From contig JAANDG010000305.1 of NCBI GenBank assembly GCA_036852015.1, forward strand, positions 106,481-170,480: a stretch of 64,000 nt of DNA, written 5' to 3'. This document shows, in pieces, positions 45,001-55,081 of the stretch. The notes below the pieces were generated by a model. That model had not been told where the DNA came from, did no database searches, and worked only from the letters and a program-made list of their open reading frames with translations. Origin of the DNA: Pelodera strongyloides. Lineage: Eukaryota > Nematoda > Chromadorea > Rhabditida > Rhabditidae. How positions within the stretch are numbered: position 1 is the stretch's first letter; every line of letters starts with the position of its first letter. The translations under genes and the position numbers were made by a program.

Positions 45001-47601
45001 TGCTGACTAAGAAGATTTGGAATGAGGTATTTATAATTGTTTGTTTGGAAAATTGAGATAGTGGAACGTTTATAATGTAATTGGTTATTATCTGCATGCA
45101 AAAAAAATGCATTCGACGTCCTATGCAGCGCAGGACGCAGGATTTCCTGCTTCGCATGTGCGGCTGATGCTGATCACTGTAGAAGACAAGACATCGCTAC
45201 CCACACTCATCTGCCACCGCTCTGATAAGGGGGACATAGCCTAAGTTCTGGAATTGGGAAATTTTGTATAGATTTGGAGGGAATCATGGCTGAACCACAT
45301 CCCGGTTAGAGTATTAGAAGCTCGACTCACCGGAAAGGTTTATACCCTGATGGGGCGACATTCCTGAACCTGAACCTGAAACGTGGAAGATTTATTTATT
45401 TTTATTTGCCGCGTTCGGCCGCTTCAGTCATTAACTTCATAACTCATCTGAACCTGAATTCCAGATGAAGCCAAAGTGGCCGCAAGGTTTCTGGGACGAT
45501 TGGATGCGAGAACCTGAACAGAGGCTTAATCGTTCCTGCATTCGGCCAGAGGTTGGTATTTTTATGTTTTTATTTATTTTTAATATATTTTTTATTTGAT
45601 TAATTTGATATATTTCGTGTCTTATTTATGACAGACTTCTTATACAAAAATTCAAACAGATGGACGATATTATCACAGCCTTTTCCGACTGGTCCGACTC
45701 AGGATAAAGATTCAAAAACACGCGAATCTGTTGATATCGTCTATCTGTTTGAATATGACGGCATCCCTCTTGCAGTGCTCGAACGCCGCGAACAGACAGA
45801 ACTACTCATTGACGCGGTGGAGTGTATGTAAAAATCCATTGTAGATTAGCCGCACTGCAATGACACAATCGGGTAAACGCGGTGCTTCCACGGGACTGTT
45901 TTTCACCAAACATCTCAGCAAGATTAAGCTCAACACGTAAGTTTACTCGTATTTTTTTTAAAGCGAAATACCGGCCGGACCGGGCCGGATTTTGAAACGC
46001 CGCGTACACCTGCTTTCTTATGCAGCATATGCAAACTAGTACAATTTACCATAAATAGACTCCAGTTCGACCCCACTTAGCATAAATGCATACAAATTCG
46101 TGTTCACGATGCGTTTCAAAAACCGCCCGGTATTTCGCTTCAAAGTTTATTCCTATAATTTTTGTAGGACGTATAATTTTTAACTGGCTCTAATCGAGTT
46201 AGTCTGCGGTTTGTCGTGACTTTTTAGCATAGTGTAGCAAAAAAGAGCATGAGTTTTTGAATTTCTCAAATTCAGAAGTCCTGTTCGCTTTCCGGAGCTC
46301 AATTTGGATTACCTGAAGAAATCGGAGTACGACTCGGAATTTAATAGAACCGTGTATGTAGAATCGCCCCTTGTAACCACTGATGAAGTTTACACGCGGG
46401 CGGATAGGAGGTAAGATTTTTGATTTTGTGGTCTGTGAGTTTATACTGTGTGTAAAAAAGTACGCGCAACAATATAACGTGATGAGTCTAGGCCTAGCCA
46501 GTCTTAGATACTTAGATTATGGACCATGCGCAGGCCATAGAATGATAGAATTAGCTTATTGTTTATGTGAGGGAACGAGGGATGTTGTTTGTGCATAGCT
46601 TTTGAGTTTCGGCCATTGAGGATATACCAAATGTTATGTCCAGCTAACGCTAAAGGCCTGAGTGATACTGGTGTCAAAAGTTAGATGGCAGATCACTTAA
46701 TTGTTTTCTTATGTTTTTATGTTTTCTTTCCAGCGGATCGGTCCGGGTTGAGTACACTGGAAACATTGACTATATCGAAAAGGCGATCAAGCTTCAGGTA
46801 GTGCTTTTATCTTTGACTGTATGAGTATGAGATCAACCAAATAGTACGCGGTCGAACATGGCCTCAGCCCAATGAAATGTAGCGGAACTTAGCGAGCGAC
46901 GAGGGCGAAGTAGCCGCGCAGTCTTTGATATGGTTCTGCATTCAATTTTGGTATTTTCCTATGCCTTCCTTTCGTCGCGCCAAGGTTTCGCCGCGCACCA
47001 ACCCAGTTTTGCAGTAATTTTATACTGATTGTATAAGTATGTGTTGGAGAATTTATTCGAAATTATTGCCCTGCGCCTATGGAGTTTGCGTATTAATAAA
47101 CACTTGGACTGGCTATGGGGCAGTGGTAATGTTTCATTAATAGTTTATGTAAGAGTTGGTGTTGAAATTTCATTTCCAATGTGATTGATGTTGACATCTT
47201 CTCTTCACAAATTACACTCATTTTCATTTAGATAATGAACGATTTCAAAGCGGGTGTACCGAGGACGGCCTATCAAGGGGTGGTTACGTGTGTAATCAAC
47301 GGTCTACGGGTATGTTATATTGCGCTTTGTGCTTTGGGCTTATTCGCTGGCTTTGTTTTTTTCCGTTGTATTTTGTGATTAGCTTCAACTAGCGAAACTG
47401 ATGAGGGGCGATGAATTAGTGGGTATTAGCTCGCAATTAGAATTAGAAGTAAGACGAAAAGGTCTACGTTCAACTGTACCACCATGGAAATCATGATTGT
47501 AACGTAACTTATATTTAAAGGTGTATCTGGTGCCCGACCGTCGGACTGTGCATGGTTATGATAAACAGTGGGAGGTTCCAATCAAGTACTCTAGTAACTA
47601 G
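42037..47601 (+). CDS. MGAT1: Alpha-1,3-mannosyl-glycoprotein 2-beta-N-acetylglucosaminyltransferase (GnT I)
   Basis: Thirteen exons: 42037-42153, 42301-42435, 43034-43152, 43494-43611, 43970-44061, 44368-44484, 44870-45026, 45465-45551, 45845-45936, 46276-46410, 46734-46797, 47232-47309, 47521-47601; 463 residues. Type II Golgi topology: short tail, signal anchor (about residues 8-24), then a Glu/Leu-rich coiled stem (exon 2). The catalytic domain starts at [12 protein letters not shown], with the metal-binding EDD at 216-218 inside [13 protein letters not shown], then [30 protein letters not shown] and [13 protein letters not shown]. It adds the first GlcNAc to Man5GlcNAc2, opening complex N-glycan synthesis. 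Nematodes have several paralogues (gly-12, gly-13, gly-14) and I cannot choose among them. The last exon has a weak acceptor (TTAAAG). Introns carry MITEs at 42476, 43788 and 45957. Confidence 0.93.
42476..42618. mobile_element. MITE (GGGGTTTCCAAGTAT family) in MGAT1 intron 2
   Basis: AATGGGGTTTCCAAGTATCC to GTTGGGAACCCCATA, with the family's TACCGTATTTCTG inner segment; 143 bp. Confidence 0.7.
43788..43922. mobile_element. MITE with CCAGAGGCCATATTCACC ends, MGAT1 intron 4
   Basis: Inverted ends CCAGAGGCCATATTCACCAC / AATATGGCCTCTGG. Shares TTCCCTGRGGACAGAAAATA with the copy at 49476. Confidence 0.75.
45957..46144. mobile_element. TTAA MITE (AGCGAAATA family) in MGAT1 intron 9
   Basis: Ends AGCGAAATACCGGCCGG, with an extra ACCGGGCCGG insertion, and CCCGGTATTTCGCTT. 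The right TTAA is mutated to TCAA. Confidence 0.8.
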
Positions 47602-48560
47602 AGTAGGCCTCATTTTTTCCTTGATTAGTAGGAGACTTTATTTATTGTTGATGCTGACTACTTGGTTACGGTATCGACACGGTGACTAAAAGTCAGTTAT
47701 AGTTATGAGTATTTATTTCTCGTCTCGTATCTATCCTCGTATGGCTGTCATGATAGATATTTTATCTCTTTGGGGTGAAAATATAAGGTTTTGTTATTTC
47801 TGCGCCTGAATTTTAGCCATACCCATTATGGGAGACTCATTTTTTTTCCTTTTTTATTTACTACAACAATTTCAGTAATTTGTGTTGTTCTTTGGCTAAA
47901 TTAGCGTTGCAGTTTGCATTTCGCGCGGCTTTTATTTTCTCACATATCAAAATATATACAAATTGCCTTTATATTTTCCTCGTTGTATTGCCTTAGTAAC
48001 ATACGAGCAAGAGGTTTCCTTTTGTTAGTTCTTAAAAATGCCTTTGCCATTGCGGTTTTCAAATTGTCTAGTCGTTAGTATAAGTGTTATAGATACTAGC
48101 TCTTTGTTCCCTTTTTTGTAGTTTGTAGTTTTTTTCTTCGTTTTCTTCAATCTTGCTTCCATGTCTGTGATTGCTGGGCTTTACTTTATATTCCTATATA
48201 ACCAAAGATGTTTTACTTTATTTCTTAAAGTTACACTATAAAATATGTATATTGTCGCTTAGGGCTTATTCTAGTTGCCATCTTAAGATCTTCTAAACCT
48301 AAGCTAGCCAAGACTCAATATCTTGATCTGTAGATATTTACTAACTCCCTATAGTTAATATTCGTTTATTATTACTATGCATTAATTCCGCATATACTCT
48401 TCTTGCCTTTTCAATATTCCATTATTATTATTTTTTGGGTATTTTCTGTTAGGATTTTGTGACATAGATGGCTGGAATTTAGCCTCTGTCTTTGCCATTT
48501 CGTATTTCGTGATTTTTTTTGGTATACTTTAGACTGTTGGTCGTTATACTAGAATTCTGT

Positions 48561-48575
48561 AATAAATTCTTTCAG
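48561..48575 (+). promoter_or_regulatory. AATAAA directly followed by a trans-splice acceptor, between MGAT1 and cyclin C
   Basis: AATAAA (48561-48566) runs straight into TTCTTTCAG ending at 48575, 46 nt before the cyclin C ATG. It may be the polyadenylation signal of MGAT1 or simply AT-rich outron sequence. The MGAT1 stop is 960 bp upstream, which is long for a classic operon. Confidence 0.45.
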
Positions 48576-48620
48576 GTAATTGAGTATATTCGCTAAAGTT
48601 GGTCCAAGGACACCAAGGAG

Positions 48621-51600
48621 ATGGCGGGAAACTTTTGGCAAAGTTCTCACTAGTAAGTTTTTTCCCTTGTTTTGGGTTAGCTTCCAATAGTCCTACCTTT
48701 TAACTACAATGAAGGTGTTCTTATGTTTATTTGAATCTCCGTCGAAGGTTGAATTTATTAAATGCCAGTTATACTTTGACGACGCAGTACGTACAGTTAC
48801 CGTTCGATAGTAAGTGTAGAATCCTTTATTTATTCTTTGAAACATCAAACTTTACCGGAGCTCTCACAAAAAATACAGAGAACGGAGAACCGCGCCTAGA
48901 GAAAGGGCCGCAATGCGTTTAGCTTTAGCCTATAAGAGCTTACGAGATAGCGTGGTCATCTTATTACCCAACGTTTATTTATATTGATACAATTTATTTT
49001 AGCTTGATGAGCTGTTTTTCTTTTCTCATGCACAGCCTCTAGGCCTCTCCTATCGCTTCTTTTCAGTGAGTTATTTTAAGTTTCGTTCAACTTACGCTCA
49101 CGCGCTTTCCTTATTTCAGTGAACAGTGGATTTTTGACAAGACTGACTTATTGAGAATGCGATCCGAGGACCTTAAAATCTACTCGGACGAGGAGTATGG
49201 GAAACTGATGATATTCTTCAGTAATTGTGCGTTTTTTTTGGAGTTTTTCTTCTTTTTTCACATTTGGGTGTGATGTTGTGTTAGTAAACTGTTGTGACAT
49301 TTCACTGTCATAGTGAGGAAGTTATTGCATGTAGACGTTAGGATAAGTAAAATACGAGGGGAAGGAAGTGGTGGTGGAACCATATGCATGTTATCACAAC
49401 ACGGAGCAACATTGCGTTTTGTCAGCCTGTTTGTCTGGACCTGGACCTCGAATCATGACGGAGGAGAAAACTACTCCTGAGGAATATTCACCACTCCGAT
49501 TCCCACGGGGCCACGGGGAACTATTCCCTGGGGACAGAAAATAGAACTCTACCACGAGACACGCATTGAAAAAGACGCGGAATTCCCGATGAGGAAATGA
49601 ATGGTGAATATGGCCTCTGGAGACTCCCCAGAATGAGCTAAATTGTTCTGAATGTAATAAATAAGGTCCATATAATCACCCATCCAGGGACTTTGGTAAA
49701 TGCGTCCTCAATTAACATTTTCAGTAATCCAACAAATAGCCCTCGAAGTGCAACAAGCACCGAAGATGCGTATGCAAGTAATTGCCACGGCCTGTGTTTT
49801 CTTTAAGCGGTTCTATGCAAAGTATGTTATAACTATTGATTTATATTGTATTTGTAGGATCATACATTGATTTTATTTAGTATGTAGTCTGACATGTTAT
49901 TCTGTAGTTGATAGTCTGTAGTTGAGGTCATGATGACGTTGGCGGTATACCGGTATGTAATTTTTTTCCACTCTGTTATACAGTGTGATGTTTGATGTTT
50001 TGTGGTTGCATATCTTGTTCATCGCGTGGTGTCAGTGCCAATGTTATGTTTTTATTCTGCATCTTTTCTGTCGGTCATTAGTATACTTGACTTGACGTTA
50101 CGTTATTTCAGACGAAGTTTCAAGGATATCGATCCGTTTATCCTGGCGCCCACGTCGATTTACCTGGCTGCGAAAGTAGAAGAATTTGGAATGATGAGTA
50201 CCAGCAAGCTGATGACCGCATGTAACACGTGTGGTAGGTTTGGTATAAACTATGATTTATGACGTCTCACTGCAGTTTAGGCATGCTTTGATTTCATTGA
50301 GAGAATCATTCATTATGCTTATTATTGTAAATGTGCAAGTACGTATAATCGTTGAATCAGGAAAAGTCTATCATATCATTTCAGACCATGCACCATATAT
50401 ATATGAGCTGTGCACGTTTGGTTTTCTTTCTGGGATTGTTTAGCTGAAGGTAGATTGTCGGTGAATGGAGTTAGAGTCTTTTCATTGGGCTTATTACATT
50501 ATATTGGACTTTCAGCCAAGAAGTACCCCGGGTTCAATCAAGAGTTGCAAATGAGGGTGGGTTTCATCCAGGAGGCCGAGTTTCATCTGATCGAAATTAT
50601 GGATTGTTGTCTGATTGTATTCCATGCATATCGACCACTGAACTTGATGGTGCAGGTGCGTACGTCATTTGTATGTATCAGAAACCAAGGTTTATTCTGC
50701 CGTTTTTACGGTTGCTCTTTAGTCGAATAACTACATTTGCATGCATTACATGTACAAATGAGTACAATAAAGATTGACCCCAACCCCACTTAGCACAAAG
50801 AAATTGAATATTCAGGTGTCCACCTTTTTTTTTTCAAAAATCGGCTGTCATACCGCTTTAAGGGTAGTTTTAATATGGTCCGTTTCAGGATATGAAGGCC
50901 CACATCAAAGACATGGAGGCGATCGAAGCGGACGCGTGGAGAGTTTGTAATGATTCTTTGAGAGGCGATTTTGGACTTTTATATCCGCCACATATTCTTG
51001 CGACAGGTGAGTTGGTTTGAACTATGTTGTATTAGTTGGAGGGCTCTTGGGGGGCCCAACTGATAAATAGGGGTCTGCCGGTGTTGTGCCAGGGGTTCGC
51101 CGGAATACCATTGTATGGGTGCGAAATTTGATCAGTTGCCTCTATTTCAGCATGCCTGATGTTTGCTGCATTGTCATTGAATCGGGAGAAGGACATTAAG
51201 CCGTACATGTCGGAACTGTGCATAGATTTTGAAAAGGTCAGCTTTTACGTTTATCCATATTTTCTATAGTCTCTTAGTCTCTAAGCTACAGTAAATCGAA
51301 CATCACTCATTGTATTTTTTTTGTGTGAATTAGTTCACATTTAGGTACATCAATGCTTGTTGGACATCCACGCTCTATATAAACTTTGGGGAACTTTTAA
51401 TGAAAAGGAGCAACTTAAAGGACTTTTAGAAAAGGTGTGTTTTCATTTTTCCATCCGTAATTTCGGAGATGGTCGCTTAGTTGAGAGTCGAACCGTAAAA
51501 TACCACTGATACGTTTCACCCAAATCTATATATTTGCATTTGCCTCCGGAGATGGTCAAAGCCAATCCGGAGATGGTTGATGCGTAATTTTACGCATAGA

Positions 51601-51820
51601 TTTATAGCCTGGTGTATGTGTGTGTCTAAAATATGTATCAGTGTTTGTTGCTTTTTAGATGCCGAAGCCCGTCCCAACTCCTACGCAACAAGCACCGACG
51701 GTACCAAATCAAATGCAACCAAATATGCAGCAACACATGCAACAGCAGCAGAACCCACAACAACAAATGCAGCAAGGACAACCGCAGATGCAACAACAGG
51801 GAAATAAGGGATTCATGTAG
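48621..51820 (+). CDS. cic-1: Cyclin C, Mediator kinase-module subunit
   Basis: Nine exons: 48621-48652, 49120-49226, 49725-49821, 50112-50233, 50516-50655, 50889-51006, 51151-51236, 51345-51434, 51659-51820; 317 residues. MAGNFWQSSHYEQW is the near-invariant cyclin C start. The first cyclin fold includes QVIATACVFFKRFYAKRSFK, then DPFILAPTSIYLAAKVEEFG; the second begins near FHAYRPL (end of exon 5) and contains PPHILATACLMFAAL. The last exon is a Met/Gln/Pro-rich tail (about 264-317) with repeated MQQ, longer than the vertebrate tail. Cyclin C partners CDK8 in the Mediator kinase module and acts in the nucleus on RNA polymerase II transcription. AATAAA at 52242-52247 is a candidate polyadenylation signal. 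Confidence 0.96.
49476..49620. mobile_element. MITE with CCAGAGGCCATATTCACC ends, cic-1 intron 2
   Basis: Left end damaged (CCTGAGGAATATTCACCAC), right end GTGAATATGGCCTCTGG intact; interior matches 43788-43922. Confidence 0.75.
50700..50862. mobile_element. TTAA-family MITE fragment in cic-1 intron 5
   Basis: Only the right end is clear, CAAAAATCGGCTGTCATACC plus GCTTTAA. It stops about 26 bp before the exon 6 acceptor. Confidence 0.5.
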
Positions 51821-53547
51821 ATGAGTGAGTATTGAGTATGTGATTTAAGTTAAACCATGGTGTGTAATTATGTGAGAATGTGACTTATATGTTGGTCTTT
51901 AGTCTTTGTCACTATGGAACTTAGTTTGTTTCAGAGAGTATGGTAGCAATGGTAGCATATCTTTGTTAGTAATTGTGAATGGATGGTATTGTGCACCTAC
52001 TTGTATGTTAACTTTTGCCTGATTATGGGGTTATGGCTCTGCGCTCTGGTACTGGTTATTGAGATAAGTTTTGTAGAATGTTGAACGTTGCAGTGTTGAA
52101 TGTTGATTGTTGATACGATAAATTAATATGTGATATTGTCACTACGTTTTTATTTACAGTATCCTATTATTCATATTTAAGGAAATCATGATCTCGTTAG
52201 TTTTATGTAATATCTCCATATTTCTGTGTACATAACTTGTAAATAAACATTTGTTTTACTGAATTGATCTGCAATGAACTTCTATGCTGTTGGAGGCAGC
52301 GGGATGTATATCGATATCGTGACGTGTAATCGCATCACTTTCTTAATTTTTATTTTTACTTCCTGGTTATGTTTTAGGTACTTAGTCTTGACGTATGCAA
52401 AGCTCAACTGCGTAGTAGGATTAGGTGATAAAACCTATGTTATTTATAGTGCTTTAAAGCTTTTAGTTTTTACTCCCTACTGGCCCTACTCCCTACTCCG
52501 GAAGTTTGAGCTTGAAGTTTTTGCAGATTGTTTATATGAGTTTGGGCGGTCTTTGGTTCTTGAGTTAGTGATATTTCCCTCGTTCAAGTTTACCACTCCC
52601 ACTTTTAACTTAATAGGATTAACGTAGGTTTTTGAACACTACTTTTACTTTCAAGATTGATCTTTTGAGGGGGAAGGAGGAACAGTTAAACCTTGTGAAT
52701 TAGATATAGTGCATAGGTTTTGTTGATAAACGTACAAACCTTCTGCATACGACTATACAGTTATGTGTGTTCCAGAGTATTGCCTTGTCAGCTGTATGAG
52801 GTTTTTTACTCTACGGTAGCTGTTGGAGGTCTCTCTCGGGCTTTTTTTCCCAAGCTCTCTCGTCTAACTCTTCTTATTGTTCTTTTCTCACTTTCAGACT
52901 TATAGTTTTCCGTATGTAGCTTCTTGCGTATAAATCATGAAACTTCCCAATTTCATTGTAAAGATCTTGGCTAATGTAGTCAAATCTCCATTTGAAGAGC
53001 AATTAACTAATTACAGTAGTTTCGGAGGGAGAATAAAAACTAGCTAACTTTGTTTTGTTTGGAGGTCTGTTACTCTGGGATTTGTTTTGCAGTCTGATGT
53101 CTGGGGGGCCCTCCATTTCCTAACAATCTCTCTCCTTCACGCCCGTTTGTTGTTTGTTTGTGTATGAGCGACGTGCTCCTCATTTTGTAAGAGAAATATA
53201 CTTTATATTGATCTCACAGATGTTTTTCCTTTCTCATTGGCTTATTGGCTAAAATTTAGGAGGTAGGAATATAATAAGAAAGTTGGCAGTGATGCTTTTG
53301 ATATTCTGCGAACTAAACGTAGTGCTTACTTTTTGCATCAGACATTGTATGTGTTTGCTATTAAGTTTCTTACGTCTCGGTTTCAACACTTTTATTGAAC
53401 TGTTTAGGGGTGTTGTGTGTAGATTTGTAGATTATGATTGTTTACCTTTACATTTTGAATCATGCCTTTCTACTAATCTTTGTTAAGTGTATTTAGTATT
53501 AAAAAGTAATTATTATTAATATCTACAATGTTGAGTGTTGTAGAAGA
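51821..53547. other. cic-1 3' UTR and intergenic sequence before ttll-12
   Basis: T-rich, non-coding; contains the cic-1 AATAAA. The 117-residue frame at 52274-52627 has no splice support or recognisable motif. Confidence 0.6.
52242..52247 (+). terminator. Likely cyclin C polyadenylation signal
   Basis: AATAAA about 420 bp beyond the cyclin C stop, preceded by a TGTAA-rich stretch, in non-coding sequence. Confidence 0.4.
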
Positions 53548-55022
53548 ATGGGGGACGGCGAGCCTCGTCAGGAATATGTTTATACTTATGAGCAGTTCAC
53601 ACCTGCACATTCTGCACAACTACAAGCAAGTGAGGTACCGGAGAAGTACTGGAATGCGATATTTTACAAACTCTCTAAGGAGGTATGTTTACGGTTACTG
53701 TAGGTGTTGTACGTCGCTAGTCGGGTAGGATTACTGTATGCGCCTACTCATTACTGTAACGTGCCACTATGTGCATTACTGTGTATTGACTTCTGTCTTG
53801 TATCTTTAGCTAAGTTTTACTGTACATTGGCGTAGCTATGCTGTAATCACGTTACTTTCCTTGTACTCTTAGTTACTGTAATTCACCTTTTATGTGATTT
53901 ACTGGGATGTAGCTTGGTATTAATTAGGGATGTATTCAATATTTTCATTGGCTAAATGTACCATTTGTCTTCATAGGTATTCGATGCCGGTGACTATTTT
54001 CAAATCGTTGATGACGAGGCAAAGTTGAGCGTGCTCGCCCTTTCTGACATTGATACCGAGTGCGGAGATAAGTAAGTTCTTTTCTTAGTAGTATCATATT
54101 TATCTGGTTATGTTATTACTTACATCCCATAATGTTATCTTCATGTTTACATGTGTAATAGTTGTTGCTCGAAATGTTGTTTATCCAGGGCAGGGCGGTT
54201 TTTAAGTGCATCATGCTCGGTCTCTCTTTTTTGCTTGTTGTTGACACGGTTTGTTTGTGTAGAGCATTAGAGTTTACGGGTTTATTTGAAGTGAAGTTAA
54301 AGAAACGTGAAGGTGAAGTGGTAGAAGGTAGAAGTGGGGTGGTGGTAAGTTACGTGACAGTGAGTTTGTTATCTGCTTCTTAATGTTAGCGGTCAAAAAG
54401 CCAAGAAGCCAAGTAAAGTACGGTCCCATTAGTTTTACGGTTTTCTAGTCAGCAATGTGGGCCCTTACCTCACTATTAGAGAAAAGAATGCGCATTGGCG
54501 TAACGTGTGTTGCTGCATGGTCCAGCTGTCAAGGGATTGAGACATTGAGTGATAAATTATGAAGCTTGTTTTTGCCAAGGTCTTAGTGCATTGCGCAAGA
54601 TAGGGCTCTGGTCCTTATGGCAATGTTCTTCAACACTTGGGTAATTGAATCCTGAGTATATTATATATAAAAATATTTGTTAAGTACATTTAAAATGCAT
54701 ACCGTATGCAGTACTTATTTAGTGTGTTCCTGATTGACCACGCATGGACATTCCGTCCACAAGATGCGCGCAGACAATTGGAGAATATGCCCGGACTTCT
54801 CGAGCGAATGGAGAATATGTTCTTCCGGGAGGCGGGTTCTTTTGTTTGGTTGTTTGTTTGTTTGTTTGTTTGTTTGTTTCTTGTTTGTTTGTGTGTGCGT
54901 ATGTGCGTATGTGTGTGCTAAATGGGTAGGTAAACTCGTTTTTCCATTTCCAGGATGCGGGCACCGTTGCTCACAGCGGACACTGTAGAGATGGTGAAGC
55001 AGAAGAGAGCGATGATGATGAG
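53548..55022 (+). CDS. ttll-12: TTLL12, tubulin-tyrosine-ligase-like 12, N-terminal part only
   Basis: Exon 1 53548-53682 and exon 2 53977-54071 are firm; exon 3 starts at 54723 and ends near 54818, and exon 4 is 54954-55022 with a GTATAC donor. Characteristic TTLL12 stretches are visible in order: FTPAHSAQLQASEVPEKYW, KEVFDAGDYF and VFLIDHAWTF...LENMPGLLERM. TTLL12 is a large (about 600-residue) SET-like plus TTL-like protein considered catalytically unusual among TTLLs and linked to tubulin and histone modification. Only about 133 residues are here. The exon 3 donor is poor (AT|GTTCTT keeps frame into MRAPLL; the other frame gives an acidic peptide). The (TTTG)n tract sits in the short third intron. 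The remaining exons would have to lie beyond the satellite that begins 60 bp after exon 4, or are missing. Confidence 0.8.
54839..54892. repeat. (TTTG)n microsatellite in a ttll-12 intron
   Basis: TTTG/TTGT repeats between the presumed exons 3 and 4; it obscures the exon 3 donor. Confidence 0.9.
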
Positions 55023-55081
55023 GTATACAACTGAAATTTGAAATTGAAATAGACCTGTTTATTGCATTATAAAACGAGTAG

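Noticed and set aside
52274..52627. 117-codon open frame downstream of cyclin C
   Set aside because: Composition is hydrophobic and random-looking, with no motif, and it lies in the T-rich flank beyond the polyadenylation signal.
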